Shown here: piece by piece, positions 1 through 4,637 of the stretch | Numbering within the stretch: position 1 is the first letter of the stretch | How the letters are laid out: every line of letters starts with the position of its first letter | NCBI GenBank assembly: GCA_007123785.1 | Contig: SLGL01000469.1 | Span: 1 to 6,682, forward strand | Source: Balneolaceae bacterium | GTDB taxonomy: Bacteria > Bacteroidota > Rhodothermia > Balneolales > Balneolaceae | Direction of reading: 5' to 3' | DNA length: 6,682 nucleotides | Notes under the pieces: generated by a model | What the model saw: only the letters and a program-made list of their open reading frames with translations | Told to the model about the DNA's origin: nothing | The model's database searches: none | Program-made: the position numbers and the translations under genes

Positions 1-121
1 AAAAAAGACCCTGACTGAGATGAAACAGAATTTGAAACAGGAGTTGATATTTTTTTAAAAATGTCTCAACTCTTTAAATAATACCTGTTACAGAAAAAGG
101 TTTAGAATTATTTTTTTTCAC
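1..121. other. AT-rich non-coding stretch beyond the tRNA terminator
   Basis: No coding frame is supported. It contains the inverted repeat GAGTTGA (41-47)/TCAACTC (66-72), flanked by a possible outer pairing AACAGG (36-41)/CCTGTT (84-89), and a direct repeat TGAAACAG at 21-28 and 33-40. It may be the upstream region of a minus-strand gene to the left or the 3' end of one on the plus strand. Confidence 0.4.
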
Positions 122-157
122 AAAAAAAGCCCTTCACATTTTATAAAGGGCTTTTTT
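122..157 (-). terminator. Intrinsic terminator after tRNA-Gly
   Basis: A 12-bp inverted repeat (123-134 with 146-157, 11-nt loop) reads AAAAAAGCCCTT...AAGGGCTTTTTT. On the minus strand it begins 4 nt beyond the tRNA discriminator base and ends in a run of U residues. Because both arms carry A/T runs outside the GGGC core, it could also stop transcription arriving from the left on the plus strand. Confidence 0.88.
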
Positions 158-161
158 CTTG

Positions 162-233
162 AGCGGGAAAGGGGATTCGAACCCCCGACCCCCACCTTGG
201 CAAGGTGGTGCTCTACCACTGAGCTATTCCCGC
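162..233 (-). tRNA. tRNA-Gly (GCC anticodon)
   Basis: The minus strand folds into a full cloverleaf: 7-bp acceptor stem GCGGGAA/UUCCCGC, D arm GCUC/GAGC, anticodon stem CCACC/GGUGG around loop UUGCCAA, and T arm with the UUCGAAU loop. The anticodon GCC (complement at 199-201) reads GGC and GGU glycine codons. The discriminator base is U at 162, and the 3' CCA is not encoded (the next bases are CAA), so it must be added enzymatically. A strong hairpin terminator follows immediately. A possible own promoter lies just upstream. Confidence 0.97.
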
Positions 234-241
234 AAATCAAT

Positions 242-271
242 ATATTACATCAAACTGTGCGTCACAGCCAA
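242..271 (-). promoter_or_regulatory. Candidate promoter for tRNA-Gly
   Basis: TTGGCT (271-266) and TAATAT (247-242), spaced by 18 bp, give four-of-six matches to each sigma70 element and would start transcription at about 235, just ahead of the mature tRNA 5' end at 233. The fit to the tRNA start is the main support; the tRNA could instead be processed from the purA-RLP-cupin transcript. Confidence 0.3.
255..267 (-). terminator. Weak hairpin between the cupin and tRNA-Gly
   Basis: CTGTG/CACAG form a 5-bp stem with a 3-nt loop, followed on the minus strand by TTTG. It is a poor intrinsic terminator at best. It also overlaps the -35 edge and spacer of the candidate tRNA promoter, so it could equally be a binding site or chance. 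A 12-bp palindrome TAAAACGTTTTA lies nearby at 283-294. Confidence 0.2.
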
Positions 272-310
272 GACTTAAAATATAAAACGTTTTACAGCTC
301 CTTTTCAACA

Positions 311-763
311 CTATTTTTGAATTTTCTTTAAAACATCGGGGGACGTAATTCTTTGACGGATAGTTTCATCATCGGGAATTACCGGCCGGTCGCGGTATCG
401 GTCTACCACACAAATAAATCCAAGCGGTTTGCTTTTATCAGCATGAAATTGATGTATCGTGTTTGGTGCAATGTAAATCACATCCTGAACTTCAAGTTCA
501 TGAATATTGTTTTCAAGAATCAGAGTTCCTTCACCCCGGATAATTACTACACTGTGCGGATGGTGGTGAATTTCAAGTGAAGAATAACCACCCGGTTGAA
601 TTTCAAAATAGCGGGTTTGAAAGTTAAGTTCCGGTATATCATCTCCCAGCAAAGAATTTCTTTGAATATCCTTAAAGTTTTGAGTGTCTGTTTTGTAATC
701 CTTTCTCTCGACACCTTTCCACTTGAAACCGTCTGATTTGATTACTTTTGATTTACTTTTCAT
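311..763 (-). CDS. Cupin-domain protein, candidate 1-methylthioxylulose-5-phosphate methylsulfurylase
   Basis: This is a single-domain cupin of 150 residues. The first cupin motif is GGYSSLEIHHHPHSVVIIRG (58-77 by the start used here), with H66-H68 and H70 as candidate metal ligands. The second is APNTIHQFHA (98-107), with H104 and possibly H106. The C-terminal DRYRDRPVIPDD (121-132) resembles what I recall of RLP-linked cupins. In R. rubrum the cupin encoded near the RLP removes methanethiol from 1-methylthioxylulose 5-phosphate, giving 1-deoxyxylulose 5-phosphate; that role is inferred here from the pairing. The frame is open to an ATG at 838, but the ATG at 763 is preferred: it overlaps the RLP stop by only 11 bp, fits a compact cupin, and its next residues (SKVIKSDGFKWKGV) look like the family start. 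Translation is probably coupled to the RLP. Cupins have many functions, so the specific activity is tentative. Confidence 0.8.
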   Translation of the reverse strand: MKSKSKVIKSDGFKWKGVERKDYKTDTQNFKDIQRNSLLGDDIPELNFQTRYFEIQPGGYSSLEIHHHPHSVVIIRGEGTLILENNIHELEVQDVIYIAPNTIHQFHADKSKPLGFICVVDRYRDRPVIPDDETIRQRITSPDVLKKIQK

Positions 764-1865
764 AACTTTCCAATAATTGTTGGAATTCTCTTGCGGCACT
801 TTCAATTCCACTTGTTTGGTTATAGAGGCTGCCACCAATTAAAAATATGATATCGTTTCCGTAGCTGTCCATCCATCCTTCAACTGTCTCCAGCTTAATA
901 CCACCTCCCGGCACCGGAAACGCCGGTTTGAAGCTACAGAAATGGCCACATATTTGTCTGTTTAACTGATGACATTGCTCAGCAGTAAAGGGAAATCTGC
1001 CTCCTGTGTTCGGATAAATCACTGCATCAGCACCAAATGCACGCCATATTTTTCCGTAATACAATTCCGGTGAAAATCCATGATTTGCCTGAATATATGA
1101 ACCAGAAAAAGCCGGATGTGCCATCAAGGGTATCTCTTTCAGGGATGCTAAGGACAGCAGGCTTTCAAGCCCGGTAAGCTGTGGACAAACCAACACTCCG
1201 TCTGCTCCCAGTTCAATTGCTATTTCGAATCTCTCAAGAAGTTGTTGGGGTGAAGTTGTAATGTTTGGAAAATAGAGGCTTTTCTTGCCAGAATGCTGCT
1301 CTCCTCGCCGAACAGCCATCGCACATTGTGAAACACGTTCCCCGAACGGTGCACTTTGCTGATTAGTTAAACCGTGATCATCTTTAATAATATCAATTCC
1401 GCCTTTGGCAAAAAGAAATGCCCGATTGGCCAGTTCTTCCGCCGAAAGCCCGACCGGCTTCAAAGCAGTGCTGCTGATGGCGCGAGTCTTGACGCCGCAG
1501 GATTTCCTGATTCCTTCAATACCAAAGGAGGGCCCATTCAGAAGAGTATTAAAAATATTATCAGAAACATCTGAAATTACAATTCCGTTAAGCAGAGAAA
1601 TATTTCCAAAAAGAACGTTCAAAAATTGAGTGGGATCATCCCCAACGACAGACAGAGGGTATGAAATTCGGGCTTTCCACTTATTCTCTCCTAACTGTTC
1701 AACAGGAAAAAATTCGGGCAGAGAAGCTCTTGCTTCAGGGGGTACCAGTTCAAATGAAATTTCTACTGATTGCTCAGTACCGATTTTACGCAAAAATTTC
1801 TCAGCTTTTGCCTGATCACCGGCTTCTATTTGATACACAATGGTAAAGCGCGTATCGGTTTTCAT
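753..1865 (-). CDS. RubisCO-like protein (form IV RubisCO), probable sugar-phosphate isomerase/enolase
   Basis: This 370-residue protein belongs to the RubisCO large-subunit superfamily but is a form IV, non-carboxylating member. The N-terminal ferredoxin-like domain (about 1-115) is followed by the TIM barrel. ALKPVGLS (134-141) corresponds to the RubisCO KPKxGLS region, with K136 matching K175. GGIDIIKDDHG (155-165) corresponds to the metal-binding GGxDFxKDDE; K161 and D163 remain, but the Glu is H164. H250 (LMAHPAFSGSY) sits where H294 is expected, loop 6 reads PNTGGRF (285-291) with no obvious equivalent of K334, and PGGGIK (319-324) and IGGSLY (343-348) are phosphate-binding loops. Loss of these residues argues against CO2 fixation. 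From remembered patterns, KDDHG resembles the DeepYkr-type RLPs that include Rhodospirillum rubrum 5-methylthioribulose-1-phosphate isomerase. The cupin gene overlapping its stop supports that role. Other RLP functions (enolase, apionate pathway) are possible. Confidence 0.88.
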   Translation of the reverse strand: MKTDTRFTIVYQIEAGDQAKAEKFLRKIGTEQSVEISFELVPPEARASLPEFFPVEQLGENKWKARISYPLSVVGDDPTQFLNVLFGNISLLNGIVISDVSDNIFNTLLNGPSFGIEGIRKSCGVKTRAISSTALKPVGLSAEELANRAFLFAKGGIDIIKDDHGLTNQQSAPFGERVSQCAMAVRRGEQHSGKKSLYFPNITTSPQQLLERFEIAIELGADGVLVCPQLTGLESLLSLASLKEIPLMAHPAFSGSYIQANHGFSPELYYGKIWRAFGADAVIYPNTGGRFPFTAEQCHQLNRQICGHFCSFKPAFPVPGGGIKLETVEGWMDSYGNDIIFLIGGSLYNQTSGIESAAREFQQLLESYEK

Positions 1866-1874
1866 GGCAATATT

Positions 1875-3149
1875 TCAGCGTACAATGGTCTCAGATCGTT
1901 TTGGGCCGGTAGAAACAATTTTAAAAGGAACTCCGGTAAACTCTTCTATAAAACGAATATATTCCCTGGCTTTTTCAGGGAGATTTTCATAGGAGGAGAT
2001 ATTCCTGGTTGAGGTATTCCATCCTGTAAATGATTTATATACAGGTGTTACGTCATCAAGTTGATCACAATCAGCCGGGAAAACATCCGTTTCTTCACCA
2101 TTTAACTCGTAGTGAGTACATACCTTTATTGTTTCAAAATCGTCCAGTACATCGAGTTTGGTGAGTGTTAGTTCATTCATTCCATTAAGACGGATGGCGT
2201 AATTCAGAGCAACAAGATCCAACCATCCGCATCTCCGGGGACGTCCCGTGGTAGCACCAAACTCCTGGCCGTTTTTTCGAAGTTTTTTCCCTGATTCATC
2301 ATTCAGTTCAGTTGGAAAAGGCCCGTTTCCAACTCTTGTGCAGTACGCTTTGGTAATTCCCATAGCATTGGTTATAGCCAACGGTGGAATTCCGCTGCCA
2401 GTGCAGGCACCCCCTGCAGTAGGTGATGATGAAGTTACATAAGGGTAAGTACCATGATCTACATCAAGGAGGCTTCCCTGGGCACCTTCAAGAAGTATCG
2501 CCTCATTTTTCTGAAGTGCTTTATGTAGTAATTCAGTTGTGTTACATATATATGGTTTTATGGTTTCAACCGAAGCCTCCAGATCTTCAATCATTTTTTC
2601 AGCGTTGATTGGATCTTCATTATATACATTTTCGAGGGCGATGTTGATATCATGCAGATTCTTCCTGATTTTTTCTTCCAGACGTTCTCTGTCCATCAGA
2701 TCAATCATCCGGATACCGATTCTGGAGACTTTGCTCACATATGCGGGTCCGATTCCGCGGCCTGTGGTACCGATTGCATCACTCCCGCGGCTTTTTTCTT
2801 TTACATTATCAAGCACTTTGTGATAAGGAAGAATCAGGTGGGCAGAACTGCTGATAAAGAGACGATTTTTTAAATCAACACCGAGAGCCTCTACTTCTTC
2901 GAGTTCTTCAACCAGTGCTATCGGGTCAATAACAACACCGTTTCCAATCACACATTTTGAGTTGCCATTAAACATTCCTGAAGGGATCAGATGGAGAACG
3001 ATCGTTGTATCATCAAATTTAAGAGTGTGGCCAGCATTGGCCCCCCCCTGGTAACGAACCACATAATCTGAATCTGCACTTAGCAGATCTACCACTTTTC
3101 CTTTTCCTTCATCGCCCCACTGGGCTCCAATAACAATTCGTACAGCCAT
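1875..3149 (-). CDS. purA: Adenylosuccinate synthetase
   Basis: PurA catalyses the GTP-dependent joining of IMP and aspartate to adenylosuccinate, the first committed step from IMP to AMP, in the cytoplasm. The protein has 424 residues, the normal length. Family motifs appear in order: IGAQWGDEGKGKVVDLL (7-23) with catalytic D13; GGANAGHT (35-42) with catalytic H41; TTGRGIGPAY (128-137); EGAQGSLLDVDHGTYPYVTS (221-240); TTGRPRRCGWLDLVAL (300-315), containing the arginines of the IMP/Asp-binding region; and STGPKRSETI (413-422) near the C-terminus. The frame is open to a GTG 30 nt upstream, but the ATG at 3149 is chosen because MAVRIVIGAQWG matches family N-termini and the added residues would be encoded by terminator sequence. 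No Shine-Dalgarno precedes it. An intrinsic terminator ends 7 nt before the ATG. It heads a tight cluster, with the RLP starting 9 bp after its stop. Confidence 0.97.
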   Translation of the reverse strand: MAVRIVIGAQWGDEGKGKVVDLLSADSDYVVRYQGGANAGHTLKFDDTTIVLHLIPSGMFNGNSKCVIGNGVVIDPIALVEELEEVEALGVDLKNRLFISSSAHLILPYHKVLDNVKEKSRGSDAIGTTGRGIGPAYVSKVSRIGIRMIDLMDRERLEEKIRKNLHDINIALENVYNEDPINAEKMIEDLEASVETIKPYICNTTELLHKALQKNEAILLEGAQGSLLDVDHGTYPYVTSSSPTAGGACTGSGIPPLAITNAMGITKAYCTRVGNGPFPTELNDESGKKLRKNGQEFGATTGRPRRCGWLDLVALNYAIRLNGMNELTLTKLDVLDDFETIKVCTHYELNGEETDVFPADCDQLDDVTPVYKSFTGWNTSTRNISSYENLPEKAREYIRFIEEFTGVPFKIVSTGPKRSETIVR

Positions 3150-3156
3150 ATATTTC

Positions 3157-3185
3157 AAAAAAAAGGAGGTGTTTAGCACACCTCC
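3157..3185 (-). terminator. Intrinsic terminator or attenuator directly upstream of purA
   Basis: On the minus strand GGAGGTGT (3185-3178), a 5-nt loop GCTAA and ACACCTCC (3172-3165) form a perfect 8-bp, mostly G-C stem, followed without a gap by eight T residues (3164-3157). This is a textbook Rho-independent terminator. It lies 118 nt after the STAS stop codon, so it could end the sec-STAS transcript, but the U-tract stops only 7 nt before the purA ATG. Any purA transcript beginning upstream must read through it, which makes conditional attenuation a real possibility. Confidence 0.88.
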
Positions 3186-3200
3186 GAATAAAATTAGTTA

Positions 3201-3231
3201 AAAATAGTTTATTCCGTCTGACGGCTGTTAA
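3201..3231 (-). promoter_or_regulatory. Candidate purA promoter with palindrome in the spacer
   Basis: TTAACA (3231-3226, five of six matches to the -35 consensus) and TATTTT (3206-3201, four of six to -10) are separated by 19 bp, slightly long. The 11-bp palindrome CCGTCAGACGG (3214-3224) occupies the spacer, where a repressor could act. A transcript from here would start about 10 nt before the terminator-like hairpin. The consensus used is sigma70 of other bacteria, so confidence is low. Confidence 0.25.
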
Positions 3232-3275
3232 GTTCTCAGTAAACCTGGCTAATTTATAAGCCTGAACCGTCTGAC
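3214..3275. repeat. Repeated 9-mer CCGTCTGAC in the STAS-purA gap
   Basis: CCGTCTGAC occurs at 3214-3222 and again at 3267-3275, 53 bp apart. The first copy extends to the perfect palindrome CCGTCTGACGG (3214-3224). They could be paired operator sites for a DNA-binding regulator, or parts of the RNA fold described for this leader. Confidence 0.4.
3220..3271 (-). promoter_or_regulatory. Candidate structured leader upstream of purA
   Basis: On the minus strand GACG (3271-3268) can pair with CGUC (3223-3220), and GUUC (3267-3264) with GAAC (3235-3232), enclosing a weaker GGCU/AGCC hairpin (3262-3259 with 3250-3247). The fold has an asymmetric bulge and short stems, so it may be chance. Its position directly before a terminator-like hairpin is what an attenuator aptamer would look like. 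I recognise no known riboswitch class in it. Confidence 0.25.
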
Positions 3276-3303
3276 CATTCTCGTGCTCTGTTATAAGAAA
3301 TAG

Positions 3304-3651
3304 TTACGATTTTTCTTTGTAAGACTCAATCGCTTCATCAACAGATTTATAGTGCTTGAAAACAGTAATGAGTTTTGTAACGATGAGCAGGCTTTCAATT
3401 TTATCACTTGCGTTTGCAATCCTTAGATCGCCTCCTGCCTTTCGCATGGTAGTGAGAGCGCCAATTAACATGCCCAGTCCTGAAGAATTCATGAACTTTA
3501 CTTTTCCGAGATTAACAACTACGTTCTTTTTGTCATTCTCAATCAGTTCATGAATTTTTTCATTCAGGCTGACAGCATCCGGCCCGCCCATTACATTTCC
3601 TTTCAATTCAATGATTACGCTGTTATAGCGTTCATAGACATTAAAACTCAT
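3304..3651 (-). CDS. STAS-domain protein, anti-sigma-factor antagonist type (SpoIIAA/RsbV-like)
   Basis: This 115-residue soluble protein is a single STAS domain, the length of SpoIIAA/RsbV. In that family the unphosphorylated antagonist binds a GHKL-type kinase/anti-sigma factor and frees a sigma factor or other target; phosphorylation of a serine switches it off. The signature KFMNSSGLGMLIGALTTMRK spans 52-71. By alignment with RsbV (DSTGLG), S56 is the expected phosphorylation site, and the preceding Asp is replaced by N55. The rest follows the alternating strand/helix pattern: N-terminal strands to about 20, a helix at 25-38, VVVNLG at 44-49, and DLRIANAS at 75-82. It begins 24 bp after secF with no clear Shine-Dalgarno, so co-transcription with secDF is likely. 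No partner kinase, phosphatase or sigma factor is visible in the window, so the target is unknown. Domain call is secure; pathway is not. Confidence 0.9.
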   Translation of the reverse strand: MSFNVYERYNSVIIELKGNVMGGPDAVSLNEKIHELIENDKKNVVVNLGKVKFMNSSGLGMLIGALTTMRKAGGDLRIANASDKIESLLIVTKLITVFKHYKSVDEAIESYKEKS

Positions 3652-3675
3652 TGTTTTTCAGTGATTTAAGTGGTT

Positions 3676-4599
3676 TTACTTGGTTTTAGCTTTTACAGTT
3701 GCTCGTTTCTGAAGCTCAACAACAAGCGCACTTGCAACAAATAGTGAACTGTAAGTTCCTAAAATTACTCCTATTACAAGGGCAAATGCAAAGCCTTTCA
3801 ATACTTCCCCGCCAAAGATAAACAGCACACTTACCACAAACAAGGTGGTTACCGAAGTAACTACAGTACGGCTGAGAGTGTCGTTCAGGCTTTTGTTAAT
3901 CATATCCTTGAAGTTCATCGTTTTGTAGATGATCGAGTTTTCCCGGATTCGGTCGAACACAACAACTGTATCGTTCAGGGAATACCCCACAATGGTAAGA
4001 AATGCGGCAATCAAAGCCTGATTAATACTTACATCAAACGGTGCAATTTCTGCCATAATTGTAAAAATACCGAGTACAATCAATACATCGTGAGCAAGTG
4101 CTGCAATTGCACCAGCTGAAAACCACCACCCTTTAAAACGGATAAAGATGTAAATAAAAACTACTGCCAGGGCAAAAATGATAGAATACATCGCTCCCCG
4201 CCTGAGGTCTTCTGCAAATCTTGGCCCCACGAGGTCTGTTTTCTGGACAGTTACCGTATTGCCCGGATAGAGCTGAGCAAAGTTTTCAAGAATAAGCTCT
4301 CTTGTGGCTGTTACATCTTCTTCACTGTCAACGCGGAATAGAATTTCTCTGGTGGAGCCGAACAGCTTTATTTCAGGAACAGTGCCAAGCGGACCAGCCA
4401 GTTCAGTACGTATTTCTACTACATCAACCGGTTCTTCAAATTCAAAAACGAACTCTTGTCCGCCCCTGAAGTCAATACCATAATTAAGACCCATCACAAT
4501 AATTCCCACAATAGATACGATAATCATCGTACCTGAAAAGAAGTATGCTTTTTGCTGGGCTTTAATAAAATCAAAATTTGGAGATTCAAACCATCTCAT
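3676..4599 (-). CDS. secF: Protein translocase subunit SecF
   Basis: SecF is the second half of the SecDF proton-driven translocation motor in the inner membrane. Its 307 residues are typical of stand-alone SecF. TM1 lies at about 20-38, followed by GIDFRGG (41-47), the SecF counterpart of the SecD LGLDLQGG motif. A short periplasmic domain runs to about 120, then VGPRFAEDL (124-132) and a five-helix membrane domain. AHDVLIV (169-175) and VGYSLNDTVVVFDRIREN (204-221) are SecF signatures; D210 is the expected functional aspartate. SLNDTLSRTVVTSVTTL (237-253) is also family-typical. The C-terminus is a short basic tail ending KAKTK. The start is supported by AGAGGA at a 7-nt spacing, the clearest ribosome-binding site in the window. 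Having SecD and SecF as separate genes contrasts with the fused SecDF of most Bacteroidia. Confidence 0.97.
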   Translation of the reverse strand: MRWFESPNFDFIKAQQKAYFFSGTMIIVSIVGIIVMGLNYGIDFRGGQEFVFEFEEPVDVVEIRTELAGPLGTVPEIKLFGSTREILFRVDSEEDVTATRELILENFAQLYPGNTVTVQKTDLVGPRFAEDLRRGAMYSIIFALAVVFIYIFIRFKGWWFSAGAIAALAHDVLIVLGIFTIMAEIAPFDVSINQALIAAFLTIVGYSLNDTVVVFDRIRENSIIYKTMNFKDMINKSLNDTLSRTVVTSVTTLFVVSVLFIFGGEVLKGFAFALVIGVILGTYSSLFVASALVVELQKRATVKAKTK

Positions 4600-4606
4600 A
4601 ATGTAA

Positions 4607-4612
4607 TCCTCT
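4607..4612 (-). promoter_or_regulatory. Ribosome-binding site of secF
   Basis: AGAGGA on the minus strand stands 7 nt before the secF ATG. It is the only well-placed Shine-Dalgarno sequence in the window; purA, the RLP, the STAS gene and secD have none that is convincing, as is common in Bacteroidota-like lineages. Confidence 0.6.
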
Positions 4613-4637
4613 TTTAAATTCTTAAATCATTGTAATT

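Noticed and set aside
353..580. A plus-strand reading frame opposite the cupin gene
   Set aside because: It is antisense to the cupin core, with no recognisable domain or ribosome-binding site.
764..838. A 25-residue N-terminal extension of the cupin starting at an ATG at 838
   Set aside because: It would overlap the RLP C-terminus by 86 bp and adds residues that are simply the RLP sequence read in another frame; the ATG at 763 gives a family-sized protein with an 11-bp overlap.
753..1865. A functional carboxylating RubisCO
   Set aside because: At 370 residues with KDDH instead of KDDE and no loop-6 lysine it is a form IV protein; no small subunit or phosphoribulokinase is present in the window.
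3150..3179. A 10-residue N-terminal extension of PurA from a GTG at 3179
   Set aside because: The extension is encoded by the terminator hairpin and its U-tract (giving a Phe-rich stretch), while MAVRIVIGAQWG at 3149 matches the usual PurA start.
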